In this document: positions 38,671 through 48,484 of the stretch, in pieces | How the letters are laid out: each line of letters opens with the position of its first letter | How positions within the stretch are numbered: the first letter of the stretch is position 1 | Assembly (NCBI RefSeq): GCF_002776525.5 | Contig: NC_045436.1 | Span: forward strand, 9,679,294 to 9,743,293 | DNA: 64,000 bases | Direction of reading: 5' to 3' | Source: Piliocolobus tephrosceles | Lineage: Eukaryota > Chordata > Mammalia > Primates > Cercopithecidae | Program-made: the position numbers and the translations under genes | The notes under the pieces: model-generated | Told to the model about the DNA's origin: nothing | What the model saw: only the letters and a program-made list of their open reading frames with translations | Database searches by the model: none

Positions 38671-38701
38671 GAGGTTGGTGCAAATGTAATTGCGGTTTTA
38701 T
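38671..38701. mobile_element. solo mariner-type end (MADE1/Hsmar1-like half)
   Basis: 'GAGGTTGGTGCAAATGTAAT' followed by 'TGCGGTTTTA' is the terminal 30 bases of MADE1/Hsmar1 (consensus TTAGGTTGGTGCAAAAGTAATTGCGGTTTTT). The complementary second half expected for the 80-base MADE1 hairpin is absent, so this is a half element or a solo end. Confidence 0.8.
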
Positions 38702-38752
38702 ATTTAAGTCTAAACCCAGTGGCTATATTTCATGGTGCTGGAAGAAAACTAC

Positions 38753-38782
38753 CTAATAGAGCTAATGTTATAGCTCTATTAG
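38753..38782. repeat. perfect inverted repeat, 12-bp arms, 6-base loop
   Basis: CTAATAGAGCTA (38753-38764), loop ATGTTA, TAGCTCTATTAG (38771-38782). All twelve pairs are Watson-Crick. Not part of a repeat family I know. Confidence 0.95.
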
Positions 38783-38860
38783 AACAGTGTCCTTAGGAGA
38801 TGGAATGAAAATACAAATAATGCAGAAAGTGCATTAAAATTACTGTAATAACAAGTGCAA

Positions 38861-38887
38861 CTTGGCATTCACTTGGTGAATGCCAAG
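38861..38887. repeat. perfect inverted repeat, 12-bp arms, 3-base loop
   Basis: CTTGGCATTCAC (38861-38872), loop TTG, GTGAATGCCAAG (38876-38887). Perfect arms with a very short loop. Lies 78 bases after the previous hairpin. Confidence 0.95.
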
Positions 38888-39068
38888 CTTCAACTATTAT
38901 CATGAGGCTTAGGTTAAATACAGATCTTCTATTTAACAGATATCTATTTTTGATTACATTTTTAAAATGAGAATTTAAAGTTGATGATTAGACTATTTTC
39001 CAAAATTCTTCAGTATGCACATTGCCACTCCCATTACCAAGATTCCCAGTGAAAACTGATTACCCTTG

Positions 39069-39103
39069 TGTGTATGTATATATGTATGTATGTATGTATG
39101 TAT
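39069..39103. repeat. TGTA microsatellite
   Basis: GTGTGTATGTATATATG followed by five or more TATG units. Confidence 0.95.
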
Positions 39104-39252
39104 ACAATATTTCCCTCCATAAACTCGAACTCAACTTCAGTAGCGTATTACATGATTGTATCAGTCCAATAAACTTAACTGAAGAAGCTCAGTAGTGTAT
39201 AAAGAGTATTTAGTGATTATATTTTTAAAGTCTCAAAATATGTAGAAATATA

Positions 39253-39285
39253 TACGTCAAAGTTACGTCAAAATTATGTCAATCT
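39253..39285. repeat. 11-base tandem repeat of TACGTCA-type sites
   Basis: TACGTCA at 39253-39259 and 39264-39270, TATGTCA at 39275-39281, all exactly 11 bases apart. Read on the minus strand each is TGACGTA or TGACATA, close to CREB/ATF half-sites. Binding is not shown. Confidence 0.85.
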
Positions 39286-40958
39286 TATCAACATTTCATT
39301 TATATTGAGTTTACAGAAAAACTTACAAGACAAGGCACCCGGTTTTCTCTGAAGATATATATCACACGAGCAATGACCATAATATACCTACTTCTAACCT
39401 ATTTTACCACATTAACGTTGCTTTAGCTGATTTTTAAACTGTCAATAAGAGCTATAGTGGAGGAATTTAACACATTTAATAGGGATGATAAAATAGTAAA
39501 TGTCTGGTTTTCGTACTTTTAAACATTTAAAAATGGCATAAAACTTTCAGCATCTTACACTGAAACCCTTTTGTTCTTGCCTGTGTAAAGGGGCATACAT
39601 TTAGAATGGAATAAATTTAGAAAAATCTATAATCATTTAATCTGTGTGGCAACAGGCGGGATAAAATTAGTTTCTGCAGAAAGGTAGTTATACTATTTTA
39701 TAACGCTGGGAGTTCCAAGCCTTCTTGGATATTATGCGAATGTGAAAGAAATATAGTTTCAGAATGCAAAAGTAAGTACTTTGCTACAGACGTTATCTGA
39801 AGATTTAGAAAACAGTCACATATATTTTATAAACATATGCCCTCAGTGTAAAGCATGTTGAATTCAAATGATTGCTAGTGCTACATTTTTCAATGCATCA
39901 TGTCTGTCTCTAAATTCCTTAAAATGTTTGCTGTATGGCTGTAACTTTTAAATTGCTAAATAATGACATTAAAGTAAGACCTAATAGGATTTTTTTTCAG
40001 ACTAGTTAAGCTCAGTTCTCTGCCACGGTAAAATCTATGATAAAACACAATGAAAGAAGCAAGAGATGGGAGATGAACAGATTAGATTCAAGAAGCAGTT
40101 CTTTCCTGAAACAGTGCAACAATCCAGAAGCCTAAGTCTTTGCCGTTCTGTCTGTGAAATGGGCAGCCCATTTGTCTCTGTCCACTTTAAAGCTATTTTT
40201 TCAGATGAACGACTGATTGCAAAGTTTTAAAATTTTTAGAGGAAGGCAGATTCTCTCATCATGTTATTATTGTTACCATAATATATCAATGTAAGAATTT
40301 TTAAAAGTGACTTTTGAAGAATTTTGCCTCTGTTTCTAAAGGTAAAGTGCATGTGACCAGATCACACCAGATGTAAATTTCATGAAATTTTGGGGAAGAA
40401 GAAACATCAATTCACAAGAATGACCAAAAAGTTGTATTGGCTTTTTTCCTTAAATATAAGCTGCAGTAAATTACCTGAAGAAATAAGTATATTTAGCTAT
40501 CTTAACTTCGCAAAACACAAATTCCGGTGCATTCAGGATACTAACAAGTATTCAAAATGATGTCTGCTTACTTTCAAATGCAAGTTTTTATACTTTTTAA
40601 AACTATAACACAATAATTAGACTTTTATTATGGCAGAATGCATTGTTTTTCATGGCTTTGTGATCACCACAATATATAACCAAAGGACCAGTTGACATTT
40701 CCGACACGAATGAATCATACTGTACTCTAATATGAACAAAAACTATTTTCAAATGCTTAATGAATGAAAAAAAGCTTAAAGAATTGGAGTTTCCACAGAT
40801 ACAATCCAATCATATTTCAGATGACAAAAAATTTTTTCCAAATATGACAGTAAAACCAGTGTCTCCCCTAAAGTGAGCTCCATACATATTTATTTGGCCT
40901 CAATGTGATTACATCGAGATAAATGAGTGTTACGGAGGTTCTCGTATAGTTTTCCACT

Positions 40959-40972
40959 GCTCCATCTGCTGG
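40959..40972 (-). promoter_or_regulatory. CTCF-like motif (candidate)
   Basis: Minus-strand CCAGCAGATGGAGC fits the CTCF core CCASYAGRKGGCRS at 13 of 14 positions (A for the C after GG). It lies about 400 bases from the CpG island. Single motifs occur by chance; occupancy is unknown. Confidence 0.3.
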
Positions 40973-41397
40973 ATATGTCTACATCTCCTGCACCAAAGTG
41001 GTAACCTCTGAAAAGTAACATGAACTAATTCAGCAGGTGGCTTCAAAAGGCTCAAACACGTTGCTTGAAAACTTACTATGACTTGTAAATTTTTGTTCCA
41101 CTAAAAACTTCCTACTTGACTGTAAGAAAAAATAATAATAATGAACCTATAACCATTACTAAAATAGTACAGCACGGAGGATACGTTTCCCAGTAGGTGA
41201 TACATTACAAACAACAAGGCACTGGGCAATTCATTGCAGGTTTGCACACCGCTCCGATCTTAACCGATTTTGGCATTGATCTGAGAGGTTTTAGAGTCGT
41301 TCACCTAACCTAGAAATGGAAATCGTATGCATAAAAGTTTTAAAGAGATTTTTAAGCATGCCTGTTATTAAGCACATAAATATCACAAAAGGAAATC

Positions 41398-41812
41398 ATG
41401 CCTCTCCAAACACGATTTATCAAGGATCAGGGAGCCCTTAGCATTTTCCCCCGCAGCGTCTTTGCAGGCAGCTCCCGAGTTGCGCTCACCGACGAGGCAG
41501 CCCCACTTTTCCTCCTTCTCCCAGTCACAGACGGGACAACGTGCAGCTGCCGCCACCGGCCAGGCCGCTGTCACCGCTGTCATCGCTGTCACCGCTACCG
41601 CTGCCGCTGCCGGCGCCACCGCTGCTTCAAAACCATAGCTGCTACTGCAAAGAAAGGGTTACTCCTCTCTTGGAGTCAAGTGGCTGCAAACTTCACCTGC
41701 TTTTCATGTACCTTCTCTTGCAAACTTGTACGTCCTTCCGTGCAGAAGGAGCAAGGAAAACCATTACCAGCAAGCATCACAGGGAACGTCATAAGGAAGG
41801 ACACCCCTGAAG
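41398..41812 (+). other. candidate first exon, plus strand
   Basis: Plus-strand sequence ending at a near-consensus donor, CTGAAG then GTAAGACC (41813). It is open from the ATG at 41398, but the peptide is a low-complexity histidine/arginine/cysteine run in the middle (encoded by the CGCTGTCAC triplet-like repeat) and matches nothing I know. May be an antisense or divergent noncoding exon, or no exon at all. Confidence 0.3.
41565..41628. repeat. imperfect trinucleotide-type repeat (CGCTGTCAC / CGCTGC)
   Basis: Repeated triplets in CGCTGTCACCGCTGTCATCG followed by CCGCTACCGCTGCCGCTGCC. Alternating CGC/TGT/CAC/CTG triplets; likely length-variable. Responsible for the alanine/valine/threonine or leucine/proline repeats in the overlapping frames. 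Confidence 0.85.
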
Positions 41813-42091
41813 GTAAGACCTGCGAGTTATTCCGAAATACGATCTTAATCCAGATGGGAACCACCGCTGCCAGCAGATCCTGCCCCCCCCACCCCCCACC
41901 CCCGACTCGGTTCCCATCAGCGAGCGGAGCCCACGCTGCCAGGGAGAGCGGCTGCAGCGGCCGCCGGCATGTGCGAGGTGGAGGTAAAGTTTGACAAATG
42001 ATGACCACTCTGGGAAGGGGAAAAATCTAGGCAGCCAAAAATCCGCGCGGGTTGTGCTAGGGGAAAAGCCGCGCCGGGAAGCGCCACGTAC

Positions 42092-42440
42092 CTTGCTGCG
42101 GTGCCAGGCGCAGAGGCTGAGGAGAGAGAGAGTCGGTGGAGCTGGCGGGGCAAGCGTCCAGCCCTGGCCGCGGGCTCCCTCCCGGGGCGAGCAGAGCTGC
42201 CGTCGCCGCCGCCGCGCCCGGGCGCAGGGCCGAGCGGCCGCCGCCTCGCCAAAGGCGCTGGGCAACGCCACTCACTTGGCCCCGGGAAGTTGGGCAGCCT
42301 CCGCCGCGGCCTCGGCACCCGGCGAGAGCAACACGTTTAGTTTGAACTTTCCAGCTCCAGTCCCGGCAAATCCACACTCACGCACACACGCGCGCGCGCG
42401 GACAGCCTCTCAGAGGCGCGCGAGCGGGCCCCGGTGGCTT
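42092..42440 (-). other. candidate noncoding first exon, minus strand
   Basis: On the minus strand, sequence downstream of the CCAAT box at 42473-42477 runs through a CG/CA alternating tract and ends in CTGGCACCGCAGCAAG followed by GTACGTGG, an excellent splice donor (intron begins at 42091). Start is inferred at roughly 30-80 bases after the CCAAT box; no TATA box at the usual distance, as in many CpG-island promoters. No convincing protein start fits, so I read it as 5' UTR. The next exon would lie at lower coordinates or beyond the left edge. Confidence 0.4.
42379..42400. repeat. alternating purine-pyrimidine CA/CG tract
   Basis: 22 bases of strict alternation ending in six CG units. The CG part is a classic Z-DNA-prone sequence and lies within the candidate minus-strand first exon. 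Confidence 0.9.
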
Positions 42441-43510
42441 TCTGGTCGCGTCTTGCTCTCTCCCTCGCTCTTATTGGCGCGGAGGTTATTGTTTTATTTA
42501 TTTATTTCCTCCTCCCGGCTCCAACCCTCCTCTCTGCGCCTCCCTCCCCGGCTTCCCCTCCTCCTCCTCCTCCCCGGTCTGCGGGGCCCGCCGTGGCTGT
42601 CGCTCCAGCTGCAGCGTAGCGGGGCTGCGCGGCGGGACCCGGCGGGGGTGCACCGGGTGGGGGCGCTCCGGGCGGGGACGCGGGGCAGGGCGGGCGGAGA
42701 CGCCGGGGCTGCCGCCTTGGCTGAGGTGAGGGAATGTGGGGAGGCGAGGGGAGGACGCGGCCGCCTGCCGCACTGTGCTGTGCCGGGGGCACCCAGAGAA
42801 GCTGGGCGAACCCCGCGCCGCGGCCGAGGAACTGCGCGAGGGGCGGCTGGCTCGGCGCGCCCGGACCCGGCTGCCTGTTCCGCCGGTCGGGCGAGAACGC
42901 TCAGTGCCTCCTAGCCACCGCCACCCCGCTTCCTTTCCTGCTGTCCCCGGGGCTCCCCACAGCCCCTCGGGGACGCTCGGACGCGCGCCGCCACCGTGTA
43001 TCCACGGAAGCCGGGATTTTGCATTTGTGAATGGTGGTTTCAGCGCTACGCGGTTAGGCTGCCTGCACTCTCCAGCCGCCGCTGCCCCGACTCTCGGGAA
43101 AGGTGCAGCCACCGGCGGGCGAGGCGGGCGCAGCCCTCCCGGGCAATGAAGTGGGAGTCTGCGGACCACGGCCCCCGGCGCGAGTTGGGGTGCCTACGTG
43201 ACACTCCAGACCCACCTACAAGAGCCAGGACAGCAGTGGCTCTGCTGCTAGCACTCGCCCCCAAAATGAGCTCTAAAAGGGCAATTGACCGCTGCTGCCA
43301 CCGTCTTTCAGTAACGGCCTACCGGGCTCCCAAACCTGCGGGAGACGCGACCTGAAAGCCGGCCGCCCTCCCCCACCCCAGTCACCCAAAGGCCAGGCTG
43401 CAAAGAGCCCGGGGCAGAGACCCGAAGACCGGTCGGCAGCGCGCTGCTGCCTGCCCCGCCTCCGAGCGGCTTCTCCAACGCCAGCCCTTCCAGGCTTCCC
43501 GTTAGGTAAA

Positions 43511-44535
43511 CCTGTTTTGGCTTTTTTTTTTCCTTTGGTTTGCTGTTTATTTATTTTAGGAATTCATGATTTCAGTCACAAAAGGGGGAAAATTAAAAGG
43601 AAGTTATTCTACAATAGATCTCCCTAAATACACACAGCCAGTTGACTAAGCAGCATCGCAAAGGCTGCAATGTAAATCTCACGCATTGGATTTGGAGGCA
43701 GGTTGGTTTCCTCAGCGTTTTGCCCTCCGAAGTCCTCACAGCCTTGGACTGCGTTGTACAAGGTCTTCAGATACAGGGACATTGTGACACTGGAGTGCTT
43801 GCCCTGATCCCTCACAGTATGCATATGTATGTAAACTGTGCTTTCCTTTCTATCCAAACCTTGCAATTTCCCTGAAATTTATTCATTAGATATGCATTCC
43901 TCAGTCTTCTCCATCTTTTCTCAGAAATTCACTGTTAAGGGTACAAATACTTCTTAAGGAGCCGGTTTTACATACTTTACATTTTCCTTGACATCCCGAG
44001 TAAGCCCCCCAGAGGTCAGACGGGGAACAGGTGAGGTCAGAAAATGGGAGAAGGTGGAAAAAAAAAATGTGTATCTTTTCAGCATGTTCTAGTTCTCTTG
44101 CCCCAGCATAATCATGTGCACTTGCCATTTTCAAAGAAGGGAAACAGTAAATGCCCATTTCTGGACCTTTAATACTCCCGTACTCATGAAACACCGGCTT
44201 ATTACTGAGAAAAACGGCCACTCATAATTCAATTTAAGACCCTTATTGAATGGAGAAATCTAGAGATAATCTCCAAAAGGCAGTAAAGTGCCTTACTGGT
44301 CAGCTGAGTGGCGGACATGAAGATGCGCCGGTCTCTGATGACATCTATGCCAGTGAGGTAGTAAGAGTTTCACTCAAAATCTGAAAGAACCACGTGCACC
44401 TTTAAAGCCAGAGCTTTGGAAGCAAATGTATTTTTCCAGAATTATTGTCCACTGCTCCAGAAGTAGCCAGCCTCTAACATAGGGAAATGCCTGTCTGATA
44501 TTGATAGCTTCGACTGTGTTTTACATACAACTTTT
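43511..44535. other. unique sequence downstream of the CpG island
   Basis: No recognised repeat or exon. Open frames at 43642-43875 (plus), 43624-43866 (minus) and 43901-44221 (minus) lack motifs; the first two overlap completely on opposite strands, so at most one could be real. Confidence 0.4.
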
Positions 44536-44539
44536 TCTG

Positions 44540-44758
44540 TATACACACACACATACACGCACACACACACATATACATATGTATCTAACACACATATATA
44601 CATGCACACATATACACATGTGTATCTAACACACATATACATACATATATACACATATATATCTAACACATACATACATGTAAATATACACGCACACATA
44701 TATACGTATGTATCTGACATATATACGTACATATATACACACACACACACACACATGT
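44540..44758. repeat. compound AC/TA minisatellite
   Basis: About 220 bases of CA, TA and CATA units. The phrase TATCTAACACA or TATCTGACATA recurs at about 44581, 44622, 44660 and 44710, giving a higher-order unit of roughly 38-50 bases on top of the dinucleotide pattern. The long tyrosine/valine/cysteine or histidine/threonine frames across it are artefacts. Confidence 0.92.
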
Positions 44759-46156
44759 ATTCCTCACCCCACTACCATAGTTTGAACAACTCTTAAAATG
44801 ACATACTTTTTCTAGTCTTCTCTGAGGGAATGCAACTGTTCTCCTTGGCCCCCCTCCCCATTTCCCCACACAGTTGCACCCAGTATGCTTGTCTTCTCCA
44901 GTGTCCAGAGGTAGCAGTGTTCACTGAATTTTGCAATCCATATTATGATAGCTGTATTCACTCTTACTAGAGAAACACACATTTGATGCTGGGAATGATA
45001 TTGACTCTAGATGCAGCAAACATCATTGTCACAGATATTAGATGGAGAAAAGATGAAACCAGGAATAGATTTCATCATCACAGTAAAGAAGTGAATATTG
45101 TATGTAAACATCATCTGTTTCAATGATTGTGTTTATGTTTGTACCCACAGCCTAAGGTCTGATTCATAGAAATTTAAAAATATGTGTAGGTTGAATTAAA
45201 ATTATGAATACATAAGGAGGGTGGATAGCCTATTACTTTGTTAAAGGTCACTAAATCAGAAGGAAAATGATATTAAACATAGACAGTAAAGGATAATGTT
45301 TTCAGAGGTTATTGTTAAAAATACCAAAAAACTACTATCTTTATGTAGAATATAAAAACATATAACTGCATTGAATTGATTAAATTTATTTAAAAATATT
45401 ATTTAATTTCTTACTAAAGGGATGGAAAATAAAAAGACATAGAAAGGTTCTAAAGGGGACAGAGGGATGAAAGTTGTGACTGTAAGGGAAGGAAAATGCA
45501 ATGGTGGTAGGGAAGGGACATGATAAGAAGATGAGAAACATGGAGAGAAAGAAAAGTATAAGAATCTCTTAATTTCTGGCCGAGAACATCAACAGTCATC
45601 AGAAAATCCCTCTTAAACCCTGCTTAATATCCTGATTTGTGAAAATTTGCCTAAATGGTTGAGTTGCTTGTGTTACCAGTAATAGAACCACATCATACAG
45701 GAGAGTGAAACCAAACCAATAATTCTCACTTCCACAATCAAAAACTTCACTTTTCCCACTTTTTCATAAAAGGTACACTGAGTCATGAATTTATATGGTA
45801 CAACAATTTTAGTTCAATTTTTTAAAATTTATGAATGCACGTTGGCAAGTCACATAACTCCATCTTGTCCAGAGTCCCTACTGGTAATTTGCAACCAGTG
45901 ATCTATTTATGTGTGTGTGCGTGTGCATATGTATGTGTGTGCAGACATATTATCAACATCTAACCGAAGGCACTGCCGTGTGTAATCATCTAGGTTACAC
46001 ATATGGAAACTGAAGCTCAAAAAAGAAAAAAAAATCTGTATTATTTGTCCCTGCTGGTAAAAATATATGTAAGCATTGCAATTTTGAATACCTAGGGTTG
46101 ATACTAAACCATTCACATGTTAGAAAATGACTACCAAAAAAAAAAAAAATCACTTA
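44759..46156. other. unique AT-rich sequence
   Basis: No gene or interspersed repeat recognised. A TG-rich tract (GTGTGTGTGCGTGTGC) lies at 45910-45945. Confidence 0.4.
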
Positions 46157-46169
46157 AAAAGGTGTTCTT

Positions 46170-46478
46170 GGCCGGGCACGATGGCTCAAGCCTGTAATCC
46201 CAGCACTTTGGGAGGCCTAGGCGAGTGGATCACGAGGTCAGGAGATCGAGACCATTCTGGCTAACACGGTGAAACCCCGTCTCTACTAAAAATACAAAAA
46301 ATTAGCCAGGGCTGGTGGCCAGCCCTTGTAGTCCCAGTTACTCAGGAGGCTGAGGCAGGACAATGGCATGAACCCAGGAAGCAGAGGTTGCAGTGAGCCG
46401 AGATCGCGCCACTGCACTGCAGCCTGGGTGACAGAACAAGACTCCATCTCAGAAACAAACAAACAAAAAACAAAACAA
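46170..46478 (+). mobile_element. AluY, sense
   Basis: Full-length sense Alu (GGCCGGGCACGATGGCTCAAGCC) with a tail of AAAC repeats. Flanking AAAAAGGTGTTCTTG (46156-46170) and AAAAAGGCGTTCTTG (about 46479-46493) form the target-site duplication with one difference. Confidence 0.95.
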
Positions 46479-46493
46479 AAAAGGCGTTCTTGA

Positions 46494-47049
46494 TCTGTAA
46501 CATGTTTCGTCTCTTGCTTCTCCAAATTCTTCAGCATTTATCGTTATGGCTAATCTAAAAAAAATCACTTACATAATATACTCATTTTTGATACATATTT
46601 GCACTTTATAAAACAGATTTTCTAACTCTCCTATGTTTAATTCACTTGTTAGAGTTGAAGATAAAGGTTCCTCTTCCCCATATACCCTTCATCACCACCC
46701 CCATCTCAGCCTTTTTTTTTTTTTCCCCTGTATCTGACATATTCAATATGTACATTCAGGACTTTGGAACAAAGACAGGAAGACTTTGGACAAGCTCTTC
46801 AATTATATCTCAAGTCAGGGAGAAAGAAGGGCAGTAGATTAGCTGTTAGGGAATTTAAGGTTATAGAAATTCTGGGCAATGAAAAAGTTAATTTGCCAGA
46901 GGGACAGCACCATTTCCCTTTATCTGTGTGAAGACGAATAGAATCTGTATGCCAAGTGTGACTGTCCTTAAGCCCGTGGATATGAGCTCTTGAACACAGT
47001 CATTCTTACAGGTCAGTGTGTCTGGGTGCTCTAGCTTCACTGTCACCAA
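46494..47049. other. unique sequence, no gene seen
   Basis: No gene or interspersed repeat recognised; a T/C-rich run is at 46708-46728. Confidence 0.4.
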
Positions 47050-47460
47050 ACTCTTCCTTCCTATCCCACAAAGAGGCCTCATTTGATTTTTTCTTATTTT
47101 CTTCCTTCCAATGCAGGATCCTTGCAAATCTTGTTCCCTGTGTTTAGACCGCACCAACTTCCTCACCATTCACCTAAGGTAACTCTTATTCATCTCTAAG
47201 CCCCAGGTAAAGGCATAAGCTAAGATAACAAACACTTCAGTGATTGGTTCTGGGGCCCCATATTCATTTTCATGACACTTACAGTTTTCCAGTAGATTAT
47301 ACCAGACTACTTGCAATTCTGTAGGTCTGAGATATTGTGTTTAACAGTATATTTTCTCTGGCACTGGAATATTTCCATGAAGGTTTTTTTTTTTTTTTTT
47401 ACTGTATCTTCAGCATTCAGGGCAGTGCCTGACACACAGTAGTTGTCAAAAGTACATACT
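47050..47460 (+). mobile_element. L2 3' portion
   Basis: Diverged L2: 'ctcaccattcacctaaggtaactcttattcatc', 'cttcagtgattggttctggggccccat', and the 3' end 'actgtatcttcagcattcagggcagtgcctgacacacagtag'. A T-run expansion is at 47383-47400. Confidence 0.6.
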
Positions 47461-48484
47461 TGTAAAAACGAACGTAGGAAAGAAAAATCAATACATTTCA
47501 GGCAGGCCGTATTCGGGACAGTGGAATGCTAGACAATTGGGATGTGGTAGGGTAAAAAAAAGACAAACTACTTAATTTTACCCAAGTTCATTCTTTCTTC
47601 ACCATTATTATGAAAACCCTTGGTGTTTTACAAAGATCTATGGTCTATGCAGATACTGTCAAAGTAAGAAGAGAGACTTTGTGCTCTGTAAATTGCAACT
47701 TGTTTTTTGATAGCTGCATTTAAAAATTGGATTAGTGTGAATGTTATAGTTGAGAATAATTTGGCATTAAACAGGGATGAAAACCTTAGGTTTAAATCAT
47801 TTGAGATAGCTTTGGTTTTGCAATTCAGGGAGTTAGGGGTATCATTTTCACTGAGGATACTGCAAAAGTCCTATACTCTCAAATGCAGTTTACACACTGA
47901 TAAATTCATGAATAGTCAAACATAAAATGAAGGATCTATATACTTTGAAACATTAGTTAATTTTTATTTTCTCTTTTTGACATGGAGTTCCTCACATGCA
48001 TTTTAAGTAATATATTTATCAAAATATTGTTTAAACATTATTTCTCCCTTATATGTGGTGATATTTTATTTTATTTAGCAAAAAATAAAGCCAATTTCAA
48101 AATGTTCTCCTTCGTTGATAGAGGGATCAAACATGCTAACATTAATCATGCCAAGAGCTAACCAATGTCTTTGTAAAAGGTGAAGTTTCTCAGAGCTTTT
48201 GAAATAACCTTTCAGAAAATTACTTTAAATATTTATTTCTATTAAAATAATTTTAAGACTAATATTTTGAAAGCAATGAAGGAGAGGTGAATAGAGAAAT
48301 CAAACTCGATAAAGAATTGATATCTTACAAGTGGATCCCTGTTACCCAGAACCCCACACAGGGTTCTCAACTTGTAATTGAAGTACATCTTAATCTGTCT
48401 TACAAAAGAACAAACAACAGGAGTTTGAGGGTGGGGAGAAGGGGAAAGAAAGAAAATAGCATGTTATTTTATGCTGTATTCTAT
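47461..48484. other. unique sequence, no gene seen
   Basis: No gene or repeat family recognised. Frames at 47707-47925 and 48287-48514 have no domain. Confidence 0.4.

Larger units (their letters stand above)
38888..41379. other. repeat-poor sequence upstream of the CpG island
   Basis: No Alu, L1, LTR or coding exon recognised. Contains a TGTA microsatellite at 39069-39103 and the 11-base TACGTCA array at 39253-39285 (listed separately). The last 500 bases (40860-41379) are less AT-rich and may be promoter-proximal regulatory DNA; this is inferred from position only. Confidence 0.45.
41440..43510. promoter_or_regulatory. CpG island, probable promoter with first exon(s)
   Basis: About 2 kb of GC-rich, CpG-dense DNA abruptly set in an AT-rich region; CpG is common here and rare elsewhere in the window apart from young Alus. 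It contains CG-rich GC-box-like stretches (for example GGGGGCGCTCC and GGCGGGG near 42660-42680), a CCAAT box on the minus strand (42473-42477, CGCGCCAAT), and a C-rich run at 41882-41904. Strong donor sequences occur on both strands: plus after 41812 (AAG then GTAAGA), 41983 (GAG then GTAAAG), 42725 (GAG then GTGAGG) and 43505 (TAG then GTAAAC); minus after 42092 (CAGCAAG then GTACGTG). This suggests a bidirectional CpG-island promoter whose coding exons lie outside the window. Long open frames here reflect lack of stop codons in GC-rich DNA. I do not recognise the gene. Confidence 0.85.

Noticed and set aside
42434..42619. Plus-strand frame with a hydrophobic start that looks like a signal peptide, then proline/alanine-rich
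   Set aside because: It opens with GTG, not ATG, lies in GC-rich DNA where open frames are common, and has no recognisable mature domain.
41991..42914. 307-codon plus-strand open frame in the CpG island, the longest in the window
   Set aside because: Arginine/alanine/glycine-rich translation of GC-rich DNA, with several equally long frames overlapping on both strands; no known domain and no sign of codon constraint.
42498..43169. 223-codon minus-strand frame in the CpG island
   Set aside because: Same composition effect; overlaps the plus-strand frames and has no domain.
44442..44869. Cysteine/valine/tyrosine-repeat or histidine/threonine-repeat frames
   Set aside because: Translations of the AC/TA minisatellite.
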